NCBI GenBank assembly: GCA_958296225.1
Contig: OY282456.1
Location: forward strand, 1,054,001 to 1,118,000
DNA from: an uncultured Dehalococcoidia bacterium
GTDB lineage: Bacteria; Chloroflexota; Dehalococcoidia; Lucifugimonadales; UBA3495
Direction: 5' to 3'
DNA: 64,000 nt
Shown here one piece after another: positions 25,829 through 34,555 of this stretch (position 1 is its first letter; every line of letters starts with the position of its first letter). The translations under genes were made by a program, and so were the position numbers. A model generated the notes under the pieces. The model worked only from the letters and a program-made list of their open reading frames with translations. It was not told the DNA's origin and made no database searches.

Positions 25829-27025
25829 CTAGATAACTCCGGCGCTCGCCATCTGCGTAACGTCCGCGTCCGTATAGCCCAGTTCAGTCAGGATTTGACG
25901 GTTGTGTTCACCCAGCAGCGGGGGCGGTTTGTCCAGTCCGCCGGGGGTTTCGGAGAATTTGACGGGCAGGCCCGTCTGCTTGATTGGCCCCAGGGTGGGG
26001 TGCGGTATTTCCAGAAGCATCTCGCGGTGCAGCACCTGGGGGTCGTTGAAAACGTCGGCCAGGTCGTTAATGGGGCCGGCGGGCACGCTGACCGCTTGCA
26101 GGTCGGCAACCCAATCATCGGCGTCACGGGTCAGGAAATATTCCTGGAGCAGGGGCACCAGTTCGGAACGATGATTGACCCGCTCGCCATTGCTGACGTA
26201 GTTGGGGTGTTCGTGCAAGTCCATCCGGTTGATGCCGGCGCAGAAACGGTCCCAGAGGCGGTCGGAACCCACCGCGATGTTGAAGTATTTCCCATCCTTG
26301 CCCATAAACGCCTGGTACGGCACGAGCGTGGGATGGGCCGCGCCGAGGCGTTGGGGGGCCTGGCCGGTGGCGAAGTAGTAGCCGGCCTGATAGGTCATCC
26401 AGGCAACCTGAGCGTCCAGCATGGAGAGGTCGATGTACTGTCCGGCGCCGTTTCCGTTCGCGCCGGCGCGATGGAACAGGGCGGTCATAACGGCAAAGGC
26501 GGCCCACATACCGGCGCCGATGTCGGCTACGGCGATGCCCACCTTCTGAGGGTCGCCGCCCAGGTCGCCGGTAATGCTCATCAGGCCGCTGATGCCCTGC
26601 ATAATCTGGTCGTAGGCGGGCCGGCTCCGGTAGGGGCCGCTGGCGCCGAAGCCGGATATGGAGCAATACACCACTGCCGGGTTGACGCTTTTGACCGCAT
26701 CGTAACTGAGGTTGAAGCGGCCCATTACGCCGGGGGTGAAGTTCTCCACAATTACGTCGGCGTCGGCGGCCAGTTGCAGGAAAATTTGCTGGGCCTTTTC
26801 GTCCCGCAGGTTCAGGGTCAGGCTGCGCTTGTTGCGATTCACCGACAGGAAGTAGGCCGACTCCTCGCCGACGAAGGGCGGTCCCCACTTGCGGGTGTCG
26901 TCGCCGCTGCCGGGCAGCTCAATTTTGATAACGTCAGCGCCGTAATCGCCCAGCATCGTAGTGCAGAACGGGCCGGCCAGGGCGCGCGTCAAGTCCAGTA
27001 CCTTTATGCCTTCCAAAGGTTTCAT
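25829..27025 (-). CDS. CaiB/BaiF-type CoA transferase (family III)
   Basis: 398 residues from ATG 27025 (GGGAC upstream). Family III features: MKPLEGIKVLDLTRALAGPF start, GADVIKIE, NRNKRSLTLNLR, the nucleophile region PAYDQIMQG with Asp139, and a VLHREMLLEIPHPTLG C-terminal segment. Moves CoA between organic acids through an aspartyl-CoA thioester. The acid substrate is unknown. First gene of an apparent operon with the SDR and M24 peptidase. Confidence 0.92.
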   Translation of the reverse strand: MKPLEGIKVLDLTRALAGPFCTTMLGDYGADVIKIELPGSGDDTRKWGPPFVGEESAYFLSVNRNKRSLTLNLRDEKAQQIFLQLAADADVIVENFTPGVMGRFNLSYDAVKSVNPAVVYCSISGFGASGPYRSRPAYDQIMQGISGLMSITGDLGGDPQKVGIAVADIGAGMWAAFAVMTALFHRAGANGNGAGQYIDLSMLDAQVAWMTYQAGYYFATGQAPQRLGAAHPTLVPYQAFMGKDGKYFNIAVGSDRLWDRFCAGINRMDLHEHPNYVSNGERVNHRSELVPLLQEYFLTRDADDWVADLQAVSVPAGPINDLADVFNDPQVLHREMLLEIPHPTLGPIKQTGLPVKFSETPGGLDKPPPLLGEHNRQILTELGYTDADVTQMASAGVI

Positions 27026-27088
27026 ATCCGATTGTCCCTCCAATCGTCCTGATTGGCAATTTTCCCCGGCAAAGCGGTTGCGGCGCAT

Positions 27089-27115
27089 ATTATAGCGCAG
27101 GTTTCCATAAAGCAA
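27089..27115 (-). promoter_or_regulatory. Candidate promoter for CoA transferase operon
   Basis: On the minus strand a TATAAT (27094-27089) is preceded at 15 bp by TTGCTT (27115-27110). The -10 is consensus and sits 64 bp before the ATG at 27025; the spacer is short. Confidence 0.45.
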
Positions 27116-27802
27116 TCATAATTTCACCGAAATTGAGGATAGGGTCGGCCCGGACGGGCGATGCGAGGCGCGGGCGCACCGATGCTACCAGGGGCACCGA
27201 TGCTACAATGATAAGCAGACGGGATAAGCAAAGGGCATTGGAATAAAGGGCAGGCTTGAAATGGAAAAGGTTTTTATCTATTGGGACAACTCCAACATTT
27301 TCATCAGCGCACAGCAGGCAGCCATTGACCAGGAAGGCGAAACGGCTCGTTACCGGACGCGTATTCACTTCCGCAATTTGCTGGAGTTGGCGCATGGCGG
27401 ACGGGAGATTGAGCGCGCTATCGCTGTTGGTTCCGTCCCACCGGAGCTACGGCACGTCTGGAATCGTTTGGAAAACGAAGGCGTGACCGTACAACTGCTG
27501 GAACGCGGCGCGATACAGGGCGGCGAACAGGGTGTGGACCAGACGCTGCAAACCGCGATGCTGCGTGATGGATTCCGCTATAACGGAGACCCTGGCATCG
27601 TTGTAATGCTCACCGGCGACGGCGCTGGCTATGCCGACGGAGTCGGCTTTCACGCTGATCTGGAGCTGATGCACGACCGCGGCTGGCGTATTGAAGCGCT
27701 GTCCTGGCGGCGCAGCTGTAGCCGCCGGATGCGCGAATGGGCGCAGGAGAATGGCAAGTTTATCGCCTTGGACGACTTCTACGATAGCATAACCTTTCTG
27801 GA

Positions 27803-27827
27803 GGTAGCGTTCCGTTTTAGGTGGTTT
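27803..27827. repeat. Left terminal inverted repeat
   Basis: Exact reverse complement of 28854-28878. The similarity continues about 5 bp further inward with one mismatch. Confidence 0.95.
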
Positions 27828-27881
27828 AGTTGTAGGATGGCTGCAAATACCGGCTCCGAAGTCAGAGGGAGGGACGCTGCC

Positions 27882-28864
27882 ATGGGACTACTTTACGACT
27901 TGGAAACCCGGCTGGAGCAGCAAATACCCGTCCAGCTGCAGCAGTCGTTGCAGCAGGCTTTGGATGATTACCAGCCCCTCTGCCCGGACTGCGGTTTAGC
28001 GATGCACCGGCATCATCGGTACGCCCGTACTATCACCACCCGCTATGGGGCAATACGGTTGCAGATGCCCGTGTTCCGCTGCGGTCAGTGCGGCCGGATG
28101 GCCAGCGGCGCCGACCTGCTGGGCGAAGCAGAGCGTCATCAAAGGTACTCAAAAAAACCCGCGAACTAGCCATCAAACTGGCGGCGCAGGGGTTGAGCTA
28201 CGCCCAGAGCGGCCAGTGGTTCGGGTTCGTTAAAAGCACTATGTGCCGCTGGCTGCGACGGGAGCCAATAGCGCAGCCGGAGTTGCGGGGGCGGGTGTTG
28301 GAGCTCGACGGATTGTGGACCAGAACGCGGGCGGGAGCTACGGAATTGAAGGTCATCCGAGATGAAAACGGCGTGGCGCTGGGGTCCTTTGGGAGTTGGG
28401 AAGGGGTGATTGACCAGGCCTGGCGGCAGGGAGCGGTTCAGCCGGCGCATCTGGTGAGCGACGGGGATGCGGCCATCGCCGCGGGCATCCGGATGGTCTA
28501 TGGCCGGCAAGCGCCCCACCAGCTCTGCCATTTTCACCTGCTGCGGGAGTACCGGCGGAACATTGGGGAGACTGGTTGGCGGGAGGCGCGGCGACTGCTG
28601 GCGTCGTCCGGCCTGGCGGAGGCCCGGGGCTATGCGGCGCGGGTGGCCGCGTTGACCGGAGGCCAGGGGACGTACTGGTGCCGGAAAGCCCTGGAGAAAG
28701 GACTGCGCCATTTGGCCACCGGGCAAGCGCGATTCAAGACAACCTCCCCTTTGGAACGGCACAACCGGGAGTTGCGGCGGCGGGAAAAGATGGGCACCGT
28801 ATGGACACCGCACAACCTGCTGGTATTGCTCCAAAACCGGGGCCTGCTCAACCAAACCACCTAA
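27882..28864 (+). CDS. IS transposase, expressed by -1 frameshift
   Basis: ATG 27882 lies behind GGGAGGG. The first frame runs to TAG at 28167-28169 and encodes a zinc-finger module (CPDCG, FRCGQCG). The second, -1 relative, continues from the A7 at 28151-28157 to TAA 28862-28864 inside the right repeat. The fused product is ~327 residues. The second part has VLELDGLW, LVSDGDAAI, CHFH and SPLERHNRELRRR, fitting a DDE/RNase H-like core with a mutator-type C-x-x-H. The NYN frame upstream reads through into the transposase frame. Confidence 0.88.
28151..28157 (+). other. A7 slippery heptamer for -1 frameshifting
   Basis: A_AAA_AAA in the zero frame of the transposase N-terminal part, ten bases before that frame's stop. 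Shifting -1 here enters exactly the long second frame. This is the classical site used by many insertion sequences. Confidence 0.85.
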
Positions 28865-28878
28865 AACGGAACGCTACC
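28854..28878. repeat. Right terminal inverted repeat
   Basis: Perfect partner of 27803-27827. It contains the transposase stop codon at 28862-28864. Confidence 0.95.
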
Positions 28879-28990
28879 CTTTCTGGAACCGCCGGCTCCG
28901 GGCCGTCCAATCGCCGACCCGCGCTATGCTGTGCCGCTGGATTTGAGCCGGCGCCCGTGAACGACCGGCGCGCTTTACCCGCATCACAAG

Positions 28991-29018
28991 GGCGGTTCTC
29001 AAGCCGCCTTTATCTTTA
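28991..29018 (+). terminator. Probable terminator after the NYN gene
   Basis: Stem GGCGGTT/AGCCGCC (28991-28997 with 29002-29008, one wobble), 4-nt loop, then a T-rich stretch. It is 31 bp after the original NYN stop. Confidence 0.45.
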
Positions 29019-29073
29019 TGGTAATATGACGCCATTCACGCTTATGCCAACCCACACCATTGCGAGGTGAATT

Positions 29074-31407
29074 ATGACCACCACTCAGCAATCTCCTGCT
29101 ACCGAAGGCTACAGCGTCATCGGGAGCCGCCCTATTCGCCACGACGGAACCGACAAGGTTACCGGGCGGGCGCAGTACGGGGCCGACTTGCGGCTGCCGG
29201 GAATGCTGCACGCCAAAGTCCTGCGGAGTCCCCACGCCCACGCGCGCATCAAGAGCATCGACACCAGCCGGGCCGAGGCTATGCCGGGCGTCCACGCCGT
29301 GGTGACGTCCGCCGACCTGCCCCAGGCTGCGGGCCGCGTCCTTGACCTGGGCGAAGGGGCGATGATTAACCCCAAGTTCCTCAGCAACAACTGTCTGGCC
29401 GCCGAAAAGGCCCTGTACAAAGGCCACGCCATTGCCGCCGTCGCCGCCGACAGCGCCCACGAGGCGGAGCTGGCCCTGGCCCTCATCGACGTGGACTACG
29501 AGGCGCTGCCCCCGGTGACCGACGTTCTGGAGGCGATGCGCGATGACGCTCCGCTGGTGCACGAGCGGCTGGCCAACCTGAACGACCCCAACGTGCGCCC
29601 CGGCGGGCTGCTGGGCGAGGGCGACGCCGGCAAGGTGGGCAACGTGCCCAACCGCTATTTCTACGAAATTGGCGACCTGGAGGCCGGTTTTGCCGCCGCC
29701 GACGTAGTTATCGAGCGCGAGTTCCGCACCAAGGCCGTCCACCAGGGCTACATTGAACCCCACGCCGCCACCGCCCTGTGGAACGCCGACGACACCCTGC
29801 ATCTCTGGTGCAGCAGCCAGGGCCATTTCAACGTCCGCGACCAGACGGCGACCATCCTGGGCATCCCCGTGTCCCGCGTCCTGGTTACGCAGCTGGAAAT
29901 TGGCGGCGGGTTCGGCGGCAAGACGCTGGTCTATCTGGAGCCGGTAGCGGCGGCGCTGTCCCGCAAGACGGGCCGCCCGGTCAAAATCCAGATGTCCCGC
30001 ACCGAGGTCTTTGAGGGCACCGGCCCCACTTCGGGCGGCTATATGCGCGTCAAGATGGGCGTGGCCAACGACGGCCGGATTACCGCCGCCGACGTAACCC
30101 TGTTTTACGAAGCCGGCGCTTACCCCGGCTCTCCGGTGAACCCCGGCGCGCAGTGCGCCCTGTCCTGCTACAACATTTCCAACGGCCGCATTGAGGCGGC
30201 GGACGTGGTGCTGAACCACCCCAAAACGGCGGCTTACCGCGCCCCCGGCTCGCCGGCGGCGGCCTTTGCCGTGGAGTCGGTGGTGGACGAAATCTGCGAA
30301 ACCATCGGGATGGACAAGCTGGAGTTCCGCGCGCGGAACGGCGCCAAAGAGGGTGACCGCCGGGTCACCGGGCCGCAGTTCGGCAGCATCGGCTGGCTGG
30401 AAACCATCCAGGCGGCGCGGGAGCATGACCATTGGAACGCGCCCCTGGACCGCACGCCGGAGGCCGCGGGCAAGAAAGTCGGCCGGGGCATCGCCGGCGG
30501 CTTCTGGTTCAACGGCACCGGCCCCGCCAGTGCCATCGTCAGCGTCCTCGCCGACGGCACGGTAAGCCTGGTGGAGGGTTCCCCCGACATCGGCGGCAGC
30601 CGCGCCGTGGCCGCCATGCACGTGGCCGAAGTGCTGGGCCTCGCCGCCGAGGACGTCAGCCCGGCGGTGGGCGACACCAACTCTATCGGCTGGACTTCAA
30701 TGACCGGCGGCAGCGGCGTCGCTTTCAAAACCGGCTGGGCGTCGTATGAGGCGGCGCAGGACGTCAAGCAGCAGATGATTAACCGCGCCGCCCGCATCTG
30801 GGACATTGCGCCGGAGAACGTGGAGTACGCCGACGGCGTGATACAGCACAAGTCGGAACCAGAGCTGCGGTTCACCTTCCGGCAGCTGGCGGCCCGGCTC
30901 AACGGCACCGGCGGCCCCATCGTCGGGCGGGCCAACGTGTCGCCCACCGGCGTCGGCGGCGCGTATGCCCTGCATATTGCCGACGTGGCCGTGGACGAGG
31001 ACACCGGCAAGGTGGACATCCTGCGCTACACCGCCCTCCAGGACGCTGGCACCGCCATTCACCCCTCCTACGTGGAAGGGCAGATTCAGGGCGGCGCGGT
31101 GCAGGGCATCGGCTGGGCGCTGAACGAGGAGTATTTCTTCAACGACGACGCCCAGATGCAGAACTCCAGCTTCCTGGACTACCGAATGCCCACGGCGCTG
31201 GACCTGCCGATGATTGACACGGTGGTAGTGGAAGTGCCCAACCCCGGCCACCCCTACGGCGTGCGCGGCGTGGGCGAAGTGCCCATAGTCCCGCCCATGG
31301 CCGCCATCGCCAACGCCATCCACGACGCCACCGGCGTGCGGATGCCCAACCTGCCCATGAATCCGGGGGCGGTGTTGGAAGCGCTGTGGGAACAGAACGG
31401 CGGCTAA
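29074..31407 (+). CDS. Molybdopterin-binding large subunit, xanthine dehydrogenase/aldehyde oxidase family
   Basis: 777 residues. Family landmarks: RHDGTDKVTGRAQYGAD, GGGFGGK (Moco site, ~290), AYRAPGSPAAAFAVES in the position of the CoxL AYRCSFR loop, so not a form I CO dehydrogenase, and GVGEVPIVPP with the catalytic Glu. ATG 29074 is behind GAGGTG. Hydroxylases of this family need an FAD subunit and a 2Fe-2S subunit, neither of which is in the window, so partners must be elsewhere. Substrate unknown. Confidence 0.92.
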   Translation: MTTTQQSPATEGYSVIGSRPIRHDGTDKVTGRAQYGADLRLPGMLHAKVLRSPHAHARIKSIDTSRAEAMPGVHAVVTSADLPQAAGRVLDLGEGAMINPKFLSNNCLAAEKALYKGHAIAAVAADSAHEAELALALIDVDYEALPPVTDVLEAMRDDAPLVHERLANLNDPNVRPGGLLGEGDAGKVGNVPNRYFYEIGDLEAGFAAADVVIEREFRTKAVHQGYIEPHAATALWNADDTLHLWCSSQGHFNVRDQTATILGIPVSRVLVTQLEIGGGFGGKTLVYLEPVAAALSRKTGRPVKIQMSRTEVFEGTGPTSGGYMRVKMGVANDGRITAADVTLFYEAGAYPGSPVNPGAQCALSCYNISNGRIEAADVVLNHPKTAAYRAPGSPAAAFAVESVVDEICETIGMDKLEFRARNGAKEGDRRVTGPQFGSIGWLETIQAAREHDHWNAPLDRTPEAAGKKVGRGIAGGFWFNGTGPASAIVSVLADGTVSLVEGSPDIGGSRAVAAMHVAEVLGLAAEDVSPAVGDTNSIGWTSMTGGSGVAFKTGWASYEAAQDVKQQMINRAARIWDIAPENVEYADGVIQHKSEPELRFTFRQLAARLNGTGGPIVGRANVSPTGVGGAYALHIADVAVDEDTGKVDILRYTALQDAGTAIHPSYVEGQIQGGAVQGIGWALNEEYFFNDDAQMQNSSFLDYRMPTALDLPMIDTVVVEVPNPGHPYGVRGVGEVPIVPPMAAIANAIHDATGVRMPNLPMNPGAVLEALWEQNGG

Positions 31408-31499
31408 CGCTGCCGGGCAACATCAGCCCACCAGGCCGGGGTGTACAATAGTACGCCCCGGCGCTATTTTCCAAATCCGCTAGAGTGAGGATATGTTCG

Positions 31500-32396
31500 A
31501 TGACCGCTATGCAGACGCCGCAGGATGAAATTGCGGCCATACAGGCAACGCTGGCCCTTCACGCCGAGGACATAGAACTCATCAAGCAGCGGTTGCCCGA
31601 AATCACCGGCGAAGTGCGCCAAGCTCTGGAAGAGCAGGCGGCAGAGTTCGCCATTGCCCACGCGCGCATTGAGCGGGAGCTGATTGCCATACGCGAAGCG
31701 CAAGCCAACACTGACCGCGAAATCGCCGGCATCAAGAACGATATTACCCGCATCGACGGTCATATCGTCCGCATTGATGGTCATATCGTCCGCATCGACG
31801 GCCATATCGTCCGCATTGATGGTCATATCGTCCGCATCGACGGCGAAATCACCAGCATTAAGGAGATGCTGGCGGTTCTGGTCAGCAATACCGACGATAT
31901 GATTGCCCGGATGGATACGATGTCCAGAGAACTTACGGAAACCAGTAGCCGTGTCGGCAATCTCACCGGGAGCCGGTTTGAACGCCGCGTTGCCAGGAAT
32001 ATCCGCGGCGCTCTGCGTCGCTCCGTTGGACTGTCACAAGCGCAGGTGCTGCATCGGGATTGGGGCGAAACGGACGATAACCTAATCGACCTCCTTGACG
32101 ATGCCGACGAACGTGGCGCCATCACCCGGCAGGAACGCGAGGATGTACTGGACGCCGACCTTATTGCCACCGGCGCCAACCCCGACGGCCAGCGCGCCTA
32201 CGCCGTCATCGAAATCGGCGTCACCGTAGCCAGCGCCGACGTCAACCGCGCCGCCCGCCGCGCCCGGACAATGGCAAAAGCAACCGACGCCCAATGCAGC
32301 GCCCTGGTCGTAGGCAGCGAAATCCCGGACGCCGAGCGGGAGCGGGCCATGCGGGCCGGGGTTACGATTGCCGCCGTGGCCATACCTGCGGACTGA
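31500..32396 (+). CDS. Coiled-coil protein with PD-(D/E)XK-like C-terminal domain (2)
   Basis: 298 residues from ATG 31500. An N-terminal helical region is followed by four RIDGHIV heptads and a fifth (RIDGEIT), then a second coil. The C-terminal domain (from ~165) has VLDADLIATG and AYAVIEIGVTV, matching the fold core of the protein at 20588-21514 (VDIIARDG, FAVVEVSITF); ExK lysine again missing. Both proteins carry a different heptad motif on a related C-terminal domain. A possible role in DNA or membrane association is speculation. Confidence 0.76.
   Translation: MTAMQTPQDEIAAIQATLALHAEDIELIKQRLPEITGEVRQALEEQAAEFAIAHARIERELIAIREAQANTDREIAGIKNDITRIDGHIVRIDGHIVRIDGHIVRIDGHIVRIDGEITSIKEMLAVLVSNTDDMIARMDTMSRELTETSSRVGNLTGSRFERRVARNIRGALRRSVGLSQAQVLHRDWGETDDNLIDLLDDADERGAITRQEREDVLDADLIATGANPDGQRAYAVIEIGVTVASADVNRAARRARTMAKATDAQCSALVVGSEIPDAERERAMRAGVTIAAVAIPAD
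31749..31853. repeat. Five 21-bp tandem repeats (RIDGHIV heptads)
   Basis: Units 1 and 3 use ATC-GAC and units 2 and 4 use ATT-GAT for the same Ile-Asp, so the array grew by duplication of a 42-bp two-heptad block. The frame and coil register are preserved. Confidence 0.92.
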
Positions 32397-32565
32397 AACC
32401 CTCTCCCGGCAATGCGGAGCAAAACTATGACTACCAAAACCGCCCTCCCCTGTAACCCAAATGCCAGAATTTCCGGTGTGATGCAGAGCTATAGAGCTAT
32501 ATGGAATGGGGGGCCGGCTCGTATAATTGCGGGCGTTGCATCGCCAACCCAAAGGAGGCAGGCAA

Positions 32566-33639
32566 ATGACAACCGTGGAACTGGGGCAGATTGAGTCGGT
32601 GGGCGTCCGCAACCTGTGGGCCGATAACCGGCTGGAGTTCTCCCGCTGGCTGTCGGAAAACCTGCAACTGCTTGGCGAAGTGCTGCATATGGACCTGGAG
32701 CTGGTGCAGCTGCAGCCCCCGACCGGCTGGTTTGACCTCGACATCCTGGCCAAAGAGGTCGGCAGCGACTCTACGGTTGCCATCGTCACGCAACTGCATC
32801 AGTCGCACCATATCGCGCTTGGGAAGTTGCCCGGAAATGCGGCGGCCCAGGGCGCCAGCGTCCTCATCTGGGTAACCCCGGACTTCCGGTCGGAACACCG
32901 CAAAACCCTGGAGTGGCTCAACGAATGGACTGACGCGGGGATTGAAGTGTACGGCCTGGAAGCGCACGCCATCAGGATTGGAGATTCGCTCCCGGCCATC
33001 GAGTTTCGTCCGGTAGTTTTAAGCAGCGCCTGGGCCAAGCGGGAACGCCAGGCCGCCAGCGGGCTGACGCCGGCATCTTACCGACGCTTGAGTTTCTTTC
33101 AACCCCTGGTCGAGAATTTGTGGAGTGCCGGCTTCACTAATCGGAGCACGGCGCGGGCCAGCGGTGGGCAGTCGTTTCCATCCGGGTTTCCCGGCATCTC
33201 CTACATTGCCGATTTCTCACAGGGCAAGGCTTTGGTGCACCTTTGGATTTCGGCTGGGGAGTATAGCAAGAGCGTGCGTATCTACGATGCGCTACTCCAG
33301 TACCAAGCAGAGTTGAAAAGCGAACTGGAAGACCTCCAGTTTGATTTGATAGGTCAACATGACGGCTTGCGCCGGGTGAGCTTGGGCGTTATGCGCGACG
33401 GTTCATTGAACGCGCCGGATGAGGAACTTGTCGAGATTAGAGAGTGGATGCGGGAAAATCTGCTTAACCTCAAAGCCGCCGTCCAGCCGTGGCTGGAAAA
33501 GGTAATGCGCGAATTGCCGGCCGACGATGCTGCCGAAACCGGGGATGCCAATTCCGATGCGCCGCCGGAGGACGGGCCTGGCTACGCAGCAGACACGCCG
33601 GGTGTGAACGCGATAGCCGGGCAACAGGAGGAAAATTAG
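32566..33639 (+). CDS. DUF4268-type nuclease-like protein with altered active site (A)
   Basis: 357 residues from ATG 32566 (AAAGGAGG). The N-terminal PD-(D/E)XK-like domain (~10-160) has LGEVLHMDLEL and FDLDILAK; the C-terminal domain (~190-320) has FFQPLVENLW and is of DUF4268 type. Where paralogs B and C read VxIENQLEPSD, this protein reads VAIVTQLHQSH: the catalytic Glu is Val, so it is probably inactive. The tail is acidic and low-complexity. It is the first of three tandem paralogs, 2 bp before B. Confidence 0.82.
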   Translation: MTTVELGQIESVGVRNLWADNRLEFSRWLSENLQLLGEVLHMDLELVQLQPPTGWFDLDILAKEVGSDSTVAIVTQLHQSHHIALGKLPGNAAAQGASVLIWVTPDFRSEHRKTLEWLNEWTDAGIEVYGLEAHAIRIGDSLPAIEFRPVVLSSAWAKRERQAASGLTPASYRRLSFFQPLVENLWSAGFTNRSTARASGGQSFPSGFPGISYIADFSQGKALVHLWISAGEYSKSVRIYDALLQYQAELKSELEDLQFDLIGQHDGLRRVSLGVMRDGSLNAPDEELVEIREWMRENLLNLKAAVQPWLEKVMRELPADDAAETGDANSDAPPEDGPGYAADTPGVNAIAGQQEEN

Positions 33640-33641
33640 CG

Positions 33642-34106
33642 ATGGCAAGGCCGGAACTGGGCAATGTCCAGCAAGTTCGCCTGCGCGAAATCTGGCCCCA
33701 CGAGGGCCGTGATTTCACGCCGTGGCTCGCCGCAAATATCTCGCTGCTGGGCGATGCCCTGGGGATGGAACTGGAAGCGGTGACCACCGAGGCGTCCACG
33801 GGCAACTTCTCCCTCGATATACTGGCGCGCGACCGCAGCGGCGCATACGTCGCCATCGAGAACCAGCTGGAACCAAGCGACAACAGCCACCTGGGGAAGA
33901 CCCTGACCTACGCCGGGCATTTCAACGCCCGCACGCTGATTTGGGTGTCGCGCAAATTTGACTACGTGCATCGCGCCGCTATTGACTGGCTCAACCGCCA
34001 CACCGCGCCCGAAATCAAAATCTACGGCGTTGAAGTCAGCGCCATCAAAATCGGCGAATCGCTTCCCGCTGTGATATTCCGCCCGGTAGTTTTTCCCGCA
34101 TCCTGA
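33642..34106 (+). CDS. DUF4268-family nuclease domain only (B)
   Basis: 154 residues: just the N-terminal nuclease-like domain, with IWPHEGRDFTPWLAANISLLG, FSLDILARD and VAIENQLEPSD. The reading frame stops before the C-terminal DUF4268 domain found in A and C. AGGAGG precedes ATG 33642, two bases after gene A's stop, so A-B are translationally linked. It could be a stand-alone nuclease domain or a truncation; downstream sequence shows no clear remnant of the missing half. Confidence 0.78.
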   Translation: MARPELGNVQQVRLREIWPHEGRDFTPWLAANISLLGDALGMELEAVTTEASTGNFSLDILARDRSGAYVAIENQLEPSDNSHLGKTLTYAGHFNARTLIWVSRKFDYVHRAAIDWLNRHTAPEIKIYGVEVSAIKIGESLPAVIFRPVVFPAS

Positions 34107-34206
34107 CAGCAGGGAAAGACCGGGCGCAGCCTTTGAACGGGAGGATTTGCCGGATGCCGGCATTATCGACCTGCTTGCTATGGTAAAATGCGCCCGCGCA
34201 GCTACT

Positions 34207-34555
34207 ATGGAATTTCATTACGCTGCCGCCGCAAAGCGGAACAGGAGCTTGCGCAAAGCGATATGCTGACAGCCGCCGGAATGATGTGGGGCGTTGTCGT
34301 GCACACGCCATCAAGTTTTTTGCCCAGCGGTACACCAGGACGATGTTGTACTCGCACCGTGAGCTAAAGCAAGCACTGCCGGAAATTGACGCGCAAATTC
34401 CAAACGTGAATTTGCGACAGCTTTTCGGAAGTGGAGAGACACTGCACCGTTACTTTTACCGTGTGCATCTCGCCAACCATCAGGTCAGAAACAACTTTCG
34501 CCAGTGCCAGCGGTGCTGGATGTATTGCTGGCATAGCCTAAAAGGGAGAATTGTC
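34207..34555 (+). pseudogene. Frameshifted HEPN-like small protein remnant
   Basis: Translating in three frames recovers one protein: MEFHYAAAAKR in frame 1, AEQELAQSDMLTAAGMMWG in the next, then HAIKFFAQRY and onward to NNFRQCQ in a third. Two frameshifts near 34240 and 34305 break it. The pattern of an alpha-helical ~120-residue protein with a WG-x-x-x-H helix is like HEPN/PaREP1-type proteins, and resembles the gene at 52923-53321. The last frame runs without a stop into gene C. Confidence 0.55.

Larger units (their letters stand above)
27803..28878 (+). mobile_element. Complete 1076-bp insertion sequence
   Basis: Bounded by perfect 25-bp inverted repeats (27803-27827 and 28854-28878, beginning GGTAGCGTTCC) and flanked by a 9-bp direct repeat CTTTCTGGA at 27794-27802 and 28879-28887. 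It carries one transposase split over two frames at an A7 run. Element size, 9-bp duplication and Zn-finger/DDE layout resemble the ISLre2/IS256/ISKra4-type mutator-like group, but I cannot assign the family without a search. A degraded relative lies at 48340-48951. Confidence 0.95.
27261..28960 (+). pseudogene. NYN-domain (LabA-like PIN) protein, interrupted by an insertion sequence
   Basis: The open part 27261-27802 encodes an NYN/PIN-like RNase domain: FIYWDNSNIF with the catalytic Asp, GVDQTLQTAM, and VVMLTGDGAGY plus GFHADLE. After 27802 the insertion sequence begins. Removing the element and one 9-bp target copy joins 27802 to 28888 in frame, giving a further 23 codons to TGA 28958-28960, a 204-residue protein. 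The disruption removes only the last ~24 residues, so the truncated product read into the element could still fold. TGCTACAAT at 27202-27210 may be an extended -10. Confidence 0.9.

Noticed and set aside
29074-31407. Form I CO dehydrogenase large subunit (coxL)
   Set aside because: The active-site loop reads AYRAPGSP rather than AYRCSFR, and coxM/coxS are absent.
31749-31853. CRISPR-like or regulatory iteron array
   Set aside because: Contiguous 21-bp units encode coiled-coil heptads; no spacers and no replication gene nearby.
32522-32527. TATAAT as promoter of the first DUF4268-type gene
   Set aside because: No -35-like hexamer at 15-19 bp and no extended -10; too weak to list.
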